Part shown: piece by piece, positions 1-6,000 of the stretch
How the letters are laid out: the number at the start of each line of letters is the position of its first letter
Position numbering within the stretch: position 1 is the stretch's first letter
NCBI GenBank assembly: GCA_019509685.1
Contig: JAEKLU010000094.1
Span: 1-6,107, forward strand
Reading direction: 5' to 3'
Source of the DNA: Mesorhizobium sp.
GTDB lineage: Bacteria > Pseudomonadota > Alphaproteobacteria > Rhizobiales > Rhizobiaceae
DNA: 6,107 nt
Program-made: the position numbers and the translations under genes
The notes under the pieces: model-generated
Told to the model about the DNA's origin: nothing
Databases searched by the model: none
Seen by the model: only the letters and a program-made list of their open reading frames with translations

Positions 1-453
1 ACTGACGGCACGGCCGCCTTCGGCATTGCTGTCGAGGGGATCGGTCTCGGCATGCGGCTCGGCTCCGGGCGCATAGGCCCAGGCGATGCTCTGCGCGATC
101 AGCCGCCGGACGCCCGTCGCCTTCGCCGCGTCGACCAGATTGCGGGTGCCCTCATCGCGGACATGCGCATTCCTTGTGATCGCCTCGGCCATACGTGACG
201 GATCGAGCCCAGCCGGCAGGTCGGTGAGCTGATGGATGGCGATCTGCGGCCTGGCGGCCATCACCGCGTCACGCAACCCTGCCGCATCGAAGACATCGAC
301 CACCACTGGATCCGCGCCAAGCGCACGCAACTCTTCGGCCTTCGCCGCCTGCCTTGTCGAGGCGGTCACCTGATGGCCGGCCGCGAGAAGCTGCGGGATC
401 AGGCGGCGGCCGATCGCACCCGAGGCTCCGGCAAGAAAAATACGCTTGCCCAT
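1..453 (-). CDS. NAD(P)-dependent epimerase/dehydratase-family (SDR) oxidoreductase, N-terminal part, cut by window edge
   Basis: The frame is open from an ATG at 453 to the left edge, giving 151 residues of a longer protein. It begins MGKRIFLAGASGAIGRR, a Rossmann fold with the GxxGxxG nucleotide-binding motif at G9, G12 and G15. A basic residue after the second strand (R34 in TASTRQ) suggests a preference for NADP(H), which is inference. The segment around residues 117-130 (RLIAQSIAWAYAPG) carries the conserved SDR serine (S122). The catalytic Tyr-xxx-Lys of an extended SDR would lie beyond the cut, so activity cannot be judged. A good ribosome site (AAGGAG, about 9 bases upstream on the minus strand) supports the start. 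The gene is divergent from the MarR regulator, with 62 bases between the starts, so control by that regulator is likely. The substrate is unknown; it could be a sugar-epimerase-like or quinone/aldehyde reductase-like SDR. Confidence 0.85.
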   Translation of the reverse strand, partial: MGKRIFLAGASGAIGRRLIPQLLAAGHQVTASTRQAAKAEELRALGADPVVVDVFDAAGLRDAVMAARPQIAIHQLTDLPAGLDPSRMAEAITRNAHVRDEGTRNLVDAAKATGVRRLIAQSIAWAYAPGAEPHAETDPLDSNAEGGRAVS

Positions 454-515
454 CGTCTTTCGCTCCTTGCTGCGATAATATCAGAGTACGAACAACATAT
501 AAGAGCACTGATATC
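454..515. promoter_or_regulatory. Divergent promoter region between the SDR gene and marR
   Basis: These 62 bases must hold both promoters. They are clearly AT-richer than their surroundings, especially 475-515. On the minus strand a TATTAT (480 down to 475) could be the -10 element of the SDR gene, but its -35 is poor. On the plus strand I find no convincing -35/-10 pair for marR, and its ribosome site (AAGAG, 501-505) is weak. The two starts face away from each other across a shared inverted repeat, the usual layout for a MarR protein that controls itself and its neighbour. Confidence 0.6.
478..514. repeat. Spaced inverted repeat ATATCAG...CTGATAT, candidate MarR operator
   Basis: The left arm ATATCAG (478-484) and right arm CTGATAT (508-514) are exact reverse complements. 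Their centres are 30 bases apart, about three helical turns. Beyond seven bases the match is partial (8 of 10). The left arm overlaps the possible SDR -10 element and the right arm ends one base before the marR start codon, so occupancy could repress both genes. MarR proteins commonly bind inverted repeats in such divergent regions; the binding itself is inferred. The arms are short enough for chance to be possible. Confidence 0.4.
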
Positions 516-989
516 ATGCGCAAGAGGAATCCGACCATTCCAGCTCCCGGAGAAGGCAAGCGCGGCGAGCAAGGCTATCTCGGCTATCTGCTGCGACAGG
601 CGGCCGGCGCCTATCGGCTGAAGGTGGAACGGGCACTTGACGAGTTCGGCGTAACGCAGGCGCAGTTTGCGGCGCTCACCATGATTTCGGCTTATCCTGG
701 TCTATCCAACGCCGACCTTGCCCGGCTCGCGGTGCTGACGCCGCAGACGGTGAGCGTAATCGTCGGCAATCTGGAGAAAGCCGGCTCTCTCGTTCGTACG
801 CCGCATGCCATCCATGGCCGCATCCAGCATCTCGACCTCTCCGACAGCGGCCGTGCCTTGCTGAAAAAATGCCGTGAGCGGGTCTACAGGCTGGAGGGAG
901 ACTTGGCCGCGGGGCTTTCCGCCGCCGATGAACGCGCGGTGCGGCGTTGGCTGGTCAACGTTGCGGCCGCGGAGGCGACGCAGACGTAG
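516..989 (+). CDS. MarR-family transcriptional regulator
   Basis: This 157-residue protein has the usual length of the MarR family, whose members bind DNA as dimers and are released by small phenolic or oxidising ligands. An N-terminal dimerisation helix (about 20-45) leads to a winged helix-turn-helix: LSNADLARLAVLTPQTVSVI at about 63-82 with the recognition helix starting near T75, followed by NLEKAGSLVR and a wing containing HGR (100-102) before LDLSDSGR. The C-terminal helices (111-155) complete the dimer interface. The only cysteine is C119 in a C-terminal helix, so an OhrR-type N-terminal sensing cysteine is absent. The ATG at 516 is chosen because the protein then begins in the typical way; the same frame is open further upstream, but that would run through the divergent promoter and into the SDR gene. 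The likely targets are the divergent SDR gene and itself. The ligand is unknown. Confidence 0.9.
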   Translation: MRKRNPTIPAPGEGKRGEQGYLGYLLRQAAGAYRLKVERALDEFGVTQAQFAALTMISAYPGLSNADLARLAVLTPQTVSVIVGNLEKAGSLVRTPHAIHGRIQHLDLSDSGRALLKKCRERVYRLEGDLAAGLSAADERAVRRWLVNVAAAEATQT

Positions 990-1000
990 TCAGCTAACTG

Positions 1001-1300
1001 TCAAGTCGGCGCGCCGCCATCCGTTTCGTGGAGCGTGAGCTTGCGATCGCTGATGCCAAGTGCTGCCCAGCTCGCGCGCCATTCGGCAATATGCGCCGAC
1101 TTGAAATGCGCATCGAGCGCGGAGCGATCGCTCCATGCCTCCGAAACACGGATAAGCCCTGGGTCGAGTACGTCCTGCGCATAGGAATAATCGAGGCAGC
1201 CGGGCTCGGCGCGGCTTGCCGAGATCATCCGTTCCATTACCGGCTTTGCCTGTTCGAGCCTGTCGGGCGGCAGCCGGACCGTGCCGATGATCAGCAGCAT
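1001..1300 (-). CDS. Putative quinol monooxygenase / antibiotic biosynthesis monooxygenase (ABM) domain protein
   Basis: This 99-residue protein is a complete single ABM domain, a ferredoxin-like dimeric alpha-beta fold. Typical marks are the first strand MLLIIGTVRL, the helix RLEQAKPVMERMI, the turn SRAEPGCLDYSY (29-40), then strand and motif VSEAWSDRSALDAHFKSAH (52-70) with conserved E54, W56, H65 and H70. Relatives such as YgiN act on quinols, while others oxidise polyketides or handle small aldehydes, so the substrate is open. The ATG at 1300 has an AAAGG ribosome site about 8 bases upstream (minus strand). The gene ends 11 bases from the end of the convergent marR and is divergent from flhA. 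A functional link with the SDR and MarR genes is plausible because quinone-responsive regulators often sit beside such enzymes; that is inference. Confidence 0.85.
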   Translation of the reverse strand: MLLIIGTVRLPPDRLEQAKPVMERMISASRAEPGCLDYSYAQDVLDPGLIRVSEAWSDRSALDAHFKSAHIAEWRASWAALGISDRKLTLHETDGGAPT

Positions 1301-1421
1301 GCGATTTGCCTTTCAGGTGAGCCCAGGTCAGGGTCCGTAACCACTCTCCCACCTTCGCGCAAGCTTGGCCGGTTACGGTCGAAGGCCTGCCCTGCGTGGC
1401 GGCTGTGGATTTGGGGACGAT
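1301..1421. promoter_or_regulatory. Divergent intergenic region upstream of flhA and the ABM gene
   Basis: These 121 bases separate two divergent starts and should contain both promoters, including that of the flhA transcript unless it is read from further away. No sigma-70-like -35/-10 pair and no sigma-28-like site stands out. What can be seen is an inverted repeat, CCGTAACC (1335-1342) and GGTTACGG (1371-1378), and a small direct repeat CAGGT (1314-1318 and 1324-1328) spaced by 10 bases. The flhA ribosome site GGGGA lies at 1413-1417. Confidence 0.5.
1335..1378. repeat. Inverted repeat CCGTAACC / GGTTACGG upstream of flhA
   Basis: The two 8-base arms are perfect reverse complements separated by 28 bases, with centres 36 bases apart. 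Allowing one mismatch, one more pair matches on the outer side (G1333 with C1380). No T-tract follows, so it does not look like a terminator. It could be a regulator site for flhA or for the ABM gene. A pair of this length can arise by chance, so the call is tentative. Confidence 0.35.
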
Positions 1422-3509
1422 ATGGCGATCAGCGAAACACTTGCGCCCGGCGCGGTAGCCAAGAACGGCCGCGACGTCTTCTTCGCGCTCGGCATCGTCA
1501 TCATCCTGGCCGTGCTGTTCCTGCCGATCCCGGCTTTCCTTATCGATATCGGCCTCGCCTTCTCGATCGCGCTGTCGGTGCTGATCCTGATGGTGGCGCT
1601 GTGGATCCAGCGTCCGCTGGATTTCTCGTCCTTCCCGACGGTGCTGCTGATTGCCACCATGCTCAGGCTGTCGCTCAACATCGCCACCACGCGTATGATC
1701 CTGTCGCACGGCAATGAAGGCACGCACGCCGCCGGCTATGTCATCAGTGGGTTCTCCAAGCTGGTGATGTCGAGCGACTTCGTCATCGGCCTCATCGTCT
1801 TCATGATCCTGATCGTGGTGAACTTCATCGTCATCACCAAGGGCGCCACCCGTATCGCCGAGGTCGGCGCGCGCTTCACCCTGGACGCCATTCCCGGCAA
1901 GCAGATGTCGATCGACGCCGACCTGTCCGCCGGCATGATCGACGACAAGACGGCGCAGCTGCGCCGCCGCGAGCTGGAGGAAGAATCCTCCTTCTTCGGT
2001 TCGATGGACGGCGCCTCGAAATTCGTGCGCGGCGATGCCATCGCCGGCCTTATCATCACCGCCATCAACATCGTCGGCGGCATCGCCATCGGCTACATCA
2101 GGCACGGCATGGGCCTCGGCCAGGCGGCCGACGTCTTCATCAAGCTGTCTGTCGGCGACGGCCTCGTCACCCAGATCCCGGCGCTGATCGTCTCGCTTGC
2201 CGCCGGCATGCTCGTCTCCAAGGGCGGCACGCGCGGCTCGACCAACCAGGCGGTGTTCGGCCAGCTCGGCGCGCATCCGCGCGCGCTCTATGTCGCGGCC
2301 TCGCTGCTGGTCGTGCTCGGCCTGATGCCTGGCCTGCCGCTGTTCCCGTTCTTTGCGCTTGCCGGCGGCATGGCAGCTCTCGGCTACATCATTCCGCTGC
2401 GTGCCAACCGCGCGATTGCCGCCGCCGAGGCGGTGAAAACCCAGGAGAAGGCAAACAAGGTCGAAGAGGAAAAGAACTCGGTCAAGGCATCGCTCGCCAC
2501 CGCCGAGATCGAGCTCCTGATCGGCAAGCAGCTCTCGACCAGGCTTCTGGTGGCGCATCAGGAACTGGTGTTCCGCATGTCGAAGATGCGCAAGAAATTC
2601 GCCCAGCAATACGGCTTCGTGGTGCCCGAAATTCGCGTCGCCGACGACTACGCCATCCCGCCGAAGAGCTACCAGATCAAGGTCCACGGCACGGTGGTCG
2701 CCGAATATCAGATGCGCGTCGGCGAGGTCATGGTGCTGCTTGGAACGCGCGGCGTGCCGGAGATCCCCGGCGAGGAAATCCGCGAGCCGGCCTTCGGCAT
2801 GCGTGCCTATTCCGTGCTCGAGACCTTTTCCGAGGATCTGAAGCGCGAGAACTTCACCTTCGCCGACAACATGTCGGTGCTGCTCACCCATCTGTCGGAA
2901 GTCATCCGCAACAACCTGCCGCAGCTTCTGTCCTACAAGGACATGAAGGCGTTGCTCGAGCGGCTGGACCCGGAATATCGCAAGCTCGCCGACGAGATCT
3001 GCACCTCTCACATCTCCTATCCTGGTCTGCAGGCGGTGCTGAAGCTTTTGCTGGCCGAGCGCGTGTCGATCCGCAATCTGCATCTGATCATCGAGGCCAT
3101 CGCCGAGATCGCGCCGCATGTGCGCCGCACCGAGCAGATCGTCGAGCATGTGCGCATCCGCATGGCGCAGCAGATCTGCGGCGATCTTTCCGAAGGCGGC
3201 ATGCTAAAAGTGCTGCGCCTCGGCAACCGCTGGGACCTCGCCTTCCACCAGAGCCTCAAGCGCGACGCCAAGGGCGAGGTGCGCGAGTTCGACATCGACC
3301 CGCGTCAGCTCGAGGAATTCGGCCAGGACGCCACCAAGGCGATCCGCAAGCATCTCGAGGCCGGCGAGCGCTTCGTGCTGGTGACGGCGCCCGACGCGCG
3401 GCCTTATGTGCGCATGATCATCGAACGGCTGTTCACCACGCTGCCGGTGCTCAGCCACGTCGAGATCGCCAAGGGCGTCGAGATCAAGGTGCTCGGGACG
3501 ATCTCGTGA
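1422..3509 (+). CDS. flhA: Flagellar biosynthesis protein FlhA (type III export gate)
   Basis: FlhA is the largest membrane subunit of the flagellar export gate; it forms a nonameric ring below the FliPQR channel, couples proton flow to export, and docks chaperone-substrate complexes. The 695 residues match the family length. Residues about 20-325 hold eight hydrophobic segments. The cytoplasmic loop between the fourth and fifth carries the FHIPEP-family signature [18 protein letters not shown] followed by MSIDAD (about 144-167). A charged linker (about 326-365, rich in K/E) leads to the cytosolic chaperone-docking domain to residue 695. The ATG at 1422 is preferred, with GGGGA four bases upstream; a TTG at 1365 would add 19 unlike residues. 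The stop overlaps the fliR start (GTGA), indicating translational coupling. The frame is intact. It is the first flagellar gene on this strand here. Confidence 0.97.
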   Translation: MAISETLAPGAVAKNGRDVFFALGIVIILAVLFLPIPAFLIDIGLAFSIALSVLILMVALWIQRPLDFSSFPTVLLIATMLRLSLNIATTRMILSHGNEGTHAAGYVISGFSKLVMSSDFVIGLIVFMILIVVNFIVITKGATRIAEVGARFTLDAIPGKQMSIDADLSAGMIDDKTAQLRRRELEEESSFFGSMDGASKFVRGDAIAGLIITAINIVGGIAIGYIRHGMGLGQAADVFIKLSVGDGLVTQIPALIVSLAAGMLVSKGGTRGSTNQAVFGQLGAHPRALYVAASLLVVLGLMPGLPLFPFFALAGGMAALGYIIPLRANRAIAAAEAVKTQEKANKVEEEKNSVKASLATAEIELLIGKQLSTRLLVAHQELVFRMSKMRKKFAQQYGFVVPEIRVADDYAIPPKSYQIKVHGTVVAEYQMRVGEVMVLLGTRGVPEIPGEEIREPAFGMRAYSVLETFSEDLKRENFTFADNMSVLLTHLSEVIRNNLPQLLSYKDMKALLERLDPEYRKLADEICTSHISYPGLQAVLKLLLAERVSIRNLHLIIEAIAEIAPHVRRTEQIVEHVRIRMAQQICGDLSEGGMLKVLRLGNRWDLAFHQSLKRDAKGEVREFDIDPRQLEEFGQDATKAIRKHLEAGERFVLVTAPDARPYVRMIIERLFTTLPVLSHVEIAKGVEIKVLGTIS

Positions 3510-4258
3510 ACGCACTCTCGCAAGGCGTCGTGATCGCCGCCTTCCTGGCCTTCTGCCGCATCGGCGCCTGCTTCATGTTGATGCCGGGACTGTCGAGCGC
3601 GCGCGTGCCGCTGCAGATCCGCCTGTTTGTCTCGCTCGCCGCGACCGGCGGCCTGCTCGCCTTCCTGTGGGACAAGATCTTTCCCTATGTCGATGCGCGC
3701 CCGCAGATCCTGGCGCCGATGATCGTCTCCGAGCTGCTGGTCGGCGGGCTGATCGGCGCCATGACCAGGCTCTACATGGAAGCGCTGCGCTTCATGGGCT
3801 CGGCCATCGCCATGCTGATCGGCTATGGCGGTTCAGGCGGCCCGGCGATCGAGGAGCCCGAACCGCAGGCCGCGCTTGCCGCCATCATCTCGTTTTCGGC
3901 GCTGCTTTTGCTGTTCGTCTTCGACTTCGACCATGAGATCATCCGGGCGCTCGTCGCCTCCTACACGGTGGCGCCGGTCAACGTGTTCTTCAATCCGCAG
4001 GCCGCCCTCGTCGACGTCACCGACACCGTGTCCGACGCCTTCTTCCTGGTCATCCGCCTCGGCAGTCCGTTCGTCGCCTATGCCATCCTGGTCAACATGA
4101 CCATCGGCTTCGTCAACAAGCTGACGCCGCAGATCCCGGTCTATTTCATCTCGCTGCCCTTCGTCATCGCCGGCGGCCTGATCATGTTCTATTTCGCCAT
4201 CGGCACCTTGCTGACGCTCTTCGTCGACGGCTTCGTCGACCTTACGCTGGCCAGATAG
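3506..4258 (+). CDS. fliR: Flagellar biosynthetic protein FliR (export gate channel subunit)
   Basis: FliR joins FliP and FliQ to form the protein-conducting channel of the flagellar export gate in the inner membrane. The 250 residues fit the family. Hydrophobic segments lie at about 8-28, 39-57, 67-85, 123-140, 178-200 and 212-240. Family marks visible are [22 protein letters not shown] near the N-terminus (18-39, shown by R18, P27 and P35), the GYGGSG loop (106-111), the VNVFFNP turn (158-164) and [16 protein letters not shown] (204-219). The GTG start at 3506 overlaps the flhA stop by four bases, with GGGA (3495-3498) seven bases upstream inside flhA, so FlhA and FliR are probably made in coupled amounts. 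The downstream FliJ-like gene starts four bases after the stop, continuing the operon. No broken motif is seen. Confidence 0.95.
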   Translation: MNALSQGVVIAAFLAFCRIGACFMLMPGLSSARVPLQIRLFVSLAATGGLLAFLWDKIFPYVDARPQILAPMIVSELLVGGLIGAMTRLYMEALRFMGSAIAMLIGYGGSGGPAIEEPEPQAALAAIISFSALLLLFVFDFDHEIIRALVASYTVAPVNVFFNPQAALVDVTDTVSDAFFLVIRLGSPFVAYAILVNMTIGFVNKLTPQIPVYFISLPFVIAGGLIMFYFAIGTLLTLFVDGFVDLTLAR

Positions 4259-4262
4259 GCCA

Positions 4263-4649
4263 ATGACCGCGCGCAAGGACCGCCTGAAGAAACTGGTCAA
4301 GGTGCAAGAGCAGTTGCAGGCCTTGCACGAAACCCGCCATGCCGGTTTCCTCGCCGGCGCCGCCAAGGCGGAATCGGAGGCCAAGGACCTGATCGAGCAC
4401 TTCGACACCGAGGCCTCGCTGGGCAGCCTCTTTCCGGAAATCTACCATCGCCGCATCACCGACGCGCTCGGCCGCCAGAAGAAGAACCTGGAGGATGCCC
4501 AGCAGGAAGCAACGCTGGTCGCTACCGCGACGGCGCGCACCAACATGGTCGAGCGCGCCTACAAGGACGTCCGCCGCCGCGACGAACGCGAACGCTCCGA
4601 CCGCGAACGGCTCGATCTGATCATGCAGAAGCGGCAGGAAAACTCGTAG
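4263..4649 (+). CDS. FliJ-like coiled-coil flagellar export protein (putative)
   Basis: This 128-residue, highly charged protein has no signal peptide or membrane segment. It is predicted by eye to be almost all helix: a first long helix (about 4-47), a short break around SLGSLFPEIY (52-61), and a second helix (about 62-125) ending in a basic-acidic RRRDERERSDRERL stretch. This antiparallel hairpin of about 130-150 residues is the shape of FliJ, the stalk-like protein that sits in the FliI ATPase ring and contacts FlhA. The position, four bases after fliR and in the same operon as flhA, supports a role in export. FliJ proteins diverge greatly in sequence, so the assignment rests on shape and context. 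The ATG lacks a strong ribosome site (only GATAGG at the fliR stop), which suggests coupling to fliR translation. Another coiled-coil chaperone is the main alternative. Confidence 0.7.
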   Translation: MTARKDRLKKLVKVQEQLQALHETRHAGFLAGAAKAESEAKDLIEHFDTEASLGSLFPEIYHRRITDALGRQKKNLEDAQQEATLVATATARTNMVERAYKDVRRRDERERSDRERLDLIMQKRQENS

Positions 4650-4876
4650 ATCCGTGCCTGGAATGTGACGTCTATGGCGCCGCCCTCAGGCACGTCGAAC
4701 AGGTCGAGCCCATCCAACACAATGGCCTCGAACGCGTGGCCGATATCGTCGATCCATTCGCGGAACGTTTCCTTGTCAGCGGTTGCCAACACTCTGGTGT
4801 CATCGGGCGGACGATAGTGGCGTTGAGTTTTCCGCCCGAGATTGGCGAACGGCTCAGTGCTTTGTCGACTGCACAT
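4559..4876 (-). CDS. Unrecognised small minus-strand reading frame, possibly a gene remnant
   Basis: An ATG at 4876 opens a 105-residue frame opposite to the flagellar genes. The middle part (residues about 26-76, including TADKETFREWIDDIGHAFEA and VLDGLDLFDVPEGGAIDVTF) looks like a real soluble acidic protein, and by my count about four fifths of its codons end in G or C, as expected for this genome. I do not recognise the family. Against a complete gene: no clear ribosome site precedes the ATG, and the last 30 or so residues (R/S-rich) are simply the antisense of the FliJ-like gene. The likeliest readings are a degraded or truncated gene whose end was lost next to the FliJ-like stop, or a chance antisense-free open frame. 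It may equally be a small lineage-specific gene. Confidence 0.35.
   Translation of the reverse strand: MCSRQSTEPFANLGRKTQRHYRPPDDTRVLATADKETFREWIDDIGHAFEAIVLDGLDLFDVPEGGAIDVTFQARIYEFSCRFCMIRSSRSRSERSRSSRRRTSL
4653..4694 (+). repeat. Inverted repeat CGTGCCTG / CAGGCACG after the FliJ-like gene
   Basis: The arms at 4653-4660 and 4687-4694 are perfect reverse complements with a 26-base loop, starting three bases after the stop codon of the FliJ-like gene. The loop contains a small GGC/GCC hairpin. There is no T-tract after it, so it is not a standard rho-independent terminator; it could be a 3' stabilising or attenuating structure, or chance. Confidence 0.3.
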
Positions 4877-4953
4877 AAATCGCCCAAGCCACCGCTACTG
4901 CGCGCAAGCCTGCCACAAGCTTGTTCAGTCATTGTGCGGACGACAAAACCGAC

Positions 4954-4963
4954 AAAGGGCGGA
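4954..4963 (+). promoter_or_regulatory. Ribosome binding site that fixes the GTG start of flgJ
   Basis: The stretch AAAGGGCGGA ends five bases before the GTG at 4969. The alternative TTG at 4921 has no comparable site and would add 16 residues (beginning FSHCADDK) unlike a conserved N-terminus. Confidence 0.65.
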
Positions 4964-4968
4964 CTTTC

Positions 4969-5538
4969 GTGGCCATTTCCCCACCCAGCGACATCGTCAT
5001 GGACGTTGCCCGCGCGGCGGAGCCGGCCGATATCGAGGCCGCGCGGGCAGCGCTTGCCAAACGAGCAAACGGCACCGCGGCGCCGTTCTCGGTCGATCCA
5101 TCCGCTACGGTCGATGCCGGTTCGGTGCTGTCCCGCGCCACCGCCGACAAGGCGGAAGCGGCAAATCCGGCAAAGAAGTTCCAGCGCTTCGAGGCGATGG
5201 TGCTGACGACCTTCATCCAGAACATGATGCCCAAGGATACCGAAGGCGTTTACGGCACCGGGCTGTCCGGCGACATGTGGAAGTCGCAGTTGGCCGAGAA
5301 GGTTGCCGATGTCATGGCCGCCCATGGCGGCATCGGCATCGCCAAATCGATGCTGGCCGACCATTATATCGACGGCAAGCGAAAAGTGCCGGTCGGCCCC
5401 GTTGCCGGCGGACCGCAGAAGACCGAGATCGACCAGCAGACCAGACTTTCGACCTCGATGGTCGAACAGCTCGAGCGCAAGGCCGCGCGGTCGATCACCG
5501 GTGACGACACAACCATAAAAACGGATATCAAGATCTAG
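4969..5538 (+). CDS. flgJ: Flagellar rod-binding protein FlgJ (single-domain type)
   Basis: This 189-residue protein carries the rod-binding domain of FlgJ at about 70-132: KKFQRFEAMVLTTFIQNMMP, then the YGTGLSGDMWKSQLAEK segment and a GGIGIAKSML helix. FlgJ acts in the periplasm during rod assembly as a scaffold or cap. The enterobacterial protein has a second, muramidase domain; it is absent here, as known for alphaproteobacteria, so a separate lytic enzyme must open the peptidoglycan. The N-terminal 65 residues are alanine-rich and probably flexible, and there is no signal peptide, consistent with export through the flagellar apparatus itself. The GTG start is chosen from the ribosome site just upstream. 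The stop is eight bases from the start of the FlgN-like gene, whose ribosome site overlaps the stop codon. Separation from the FliJ-like gene by 319 bases is unusual for this string. Confidence 0.88.
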   Translation: MAISPPSDIVMDVARAAEPADIEAARAALAKRANGTAAPFSVDPSATVDAGSVLSRATADKAEAANPAKKFQRFEAMVLTTFIQNMMPKDTEGVYGTGLSGDMWKSQLAEKVADVMAAHGGIGIAKSMLADHYIDGKRKVPVGPVAGGPQKTEIDQQTRLSTSMVEQLERKAARSITGDDTTIKTDIKI

Positions 5539-5546
5539 GGACCTAC

Positions 5547-5969
5547 ATGGCCGACCAAACGGACCTTTCCAACCTGCCTGCACCGACCCCCGCAACGGAG
5601 GCGCCGGTCGTGTCCGCACGACCCGGCAACCTCGCCGCCATCATCGGCCGCATCGAGCAAGCGGTGGAGGAGGAAACGGCCGGTATCCGCAGCGGAGTGA
5701 GTTACGACCTCAAGGCCTCGAACGCCCGCAAGAGCCGGTATCTCTATGAGCTGAACCGCGCGTTGAAGGGCGCCAACGAGATCGAATTCCTCGAGCAGCA
5801 TCGCGAAGGCCTGATGCGGCTGCGCCAGAAGCTGGCGAAGAACGAGGCGGCGATCCTTGCCCACCTCAACGCCGTCAACGAGGTCGCCACGCTTCTGAAG
5901 AACGCCATCCAGCGCGCCGACACCGACGGCACCTATTCGGTGGGCGAGTTTGGCATGGCGCGAGCCTGA
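5547..5969 (+). CDS. FlgN-like flagellar export chaperone (putative)
   Basis: This 140-residue protein is mostly helical and has the size of FlgN, the cytoplasmic chaperone that carries the hook-filament junction proteins FlgK and FlgL to the export gate. A proline/alanine-rich tail (1-27) is followed by helices at about 28-48, 57-77, 78-105 and 106-124, with heptad-like leucines (LMRLRQKLAKNEAAILAHL at 89-107). The end, ADTDGTYSVGEFG (124-136), resembles the conserved C-terminal tail of FlgN proteins, in which a tyrosine contacts FlhA; Y130 is the candidate here. The ATG has AGGGA (5537-5541) five bases upstream, overlapping the flgJ stop, so the two are coupled. The assignment is by shape, tail motif and context; it could be another flagellar chaperone. 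Confidence 0.65.
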   Translation: MADQTDLSNLPAPTPATEAPVVSARPGNLAAIIGRIEQAVEEETAGIRSGVSYDLKASNARKSRYLYELNRALKGANEIEFLEQHREGLMRLRQKLAKNEAAILAHLNAVNEVATLLKNAIQRADTDGTYSVGEFGMARA

Positions 5970-5987
5970 TTGAGATGATCGAGGCGC

Positions 5988-5992
5988 AAGGA
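5988..5992 (+). promoter_or_regulatory. Ribosome binding site for the GTG start at 6001
   Basis: AAGGA lies eight bases before the GTG at 6001. An in-frame TGA at 5971 leaves this GTG as the only credible start, and the strong site argues that the partial frame at the right edge is a real gene. Confidence 0.6.
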
Positions 5993-6000
5993 AAGCTCGG

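Larger units (their letters stand above)
4650..4968. other. 319-base gap in the plus-strand flagellar gene string
   Basis: No plus-strand gene can be supported here, although neighbouring flagellar genes are separated by at most about 31 bases. The plus-strand frames that stay open give serine/proline/arginine-rich translations typical of shadows. The gap holds most of the unrecognised minus-strand frame, an 8-base inverted repeat just after the FliJ-like stop (4653-4694), and the leader of flgJ with its ribosome site. No clear promoter for flgJ is visible; the last 100 bases do not contain a good -35/-10 pair. Confidence 0.6.

Noticed and set aside
354..515. Upstream start extending the MarR protein by 54 residues
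   Set aside because: It would run through the divergent promoter and into the SDR gene, and the added residues are arginine/glycine-rich shadow sequence.
1365..1421. Upstream TTG start extending flhA by 19 residues
   Set aside because: The extra residues ([15 protein letters not shown] and so on) are not FlhA-like, and the ATG at 1422 has its own ribosome site and gives a normal FlhA N-terminus.
990..3149. A 719-residue open frame on the minus strand opposite flhA
   Set aside because: Its translation is rich in H, R, Q, D and G without fold-like patterns, it is antisense to an unmistakable FlhA, and it also crosses the ABM gene in another frame. Long antisense frames are common in GC-rich genes.
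3833..4408. A 191-residue minus-strand frame opposite fliR and the FliJ-like gene
   Set aside because: It spans two well supported plus-strand genes and is full of D/E/Q/R repeats typical of antisense translation.
4915..4924. 10-base palindrome ACAAGCTTGT upstream of flgJ
   Set aside because: Palindromes of this length are expected several times by chance in 6 kb, and nothing else marks it as an operator.
4736..5206. Plus-strand frame of 156 residues in the gap upstream of flgJ
   Set aside because: It overlaps flgJ out of frame for more than half its length and ends in P/S/R-rich translation; no ribosome site or domain is visible.
4672..5619. A 315-residue minus-strand frame opposite flgJ
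   Set aside because: It is the antisense shadow of the flgJ coding sequence, with G/R/H-rich composition and no recognisable domain; flgJ on the plus strand has clear domain motifs.
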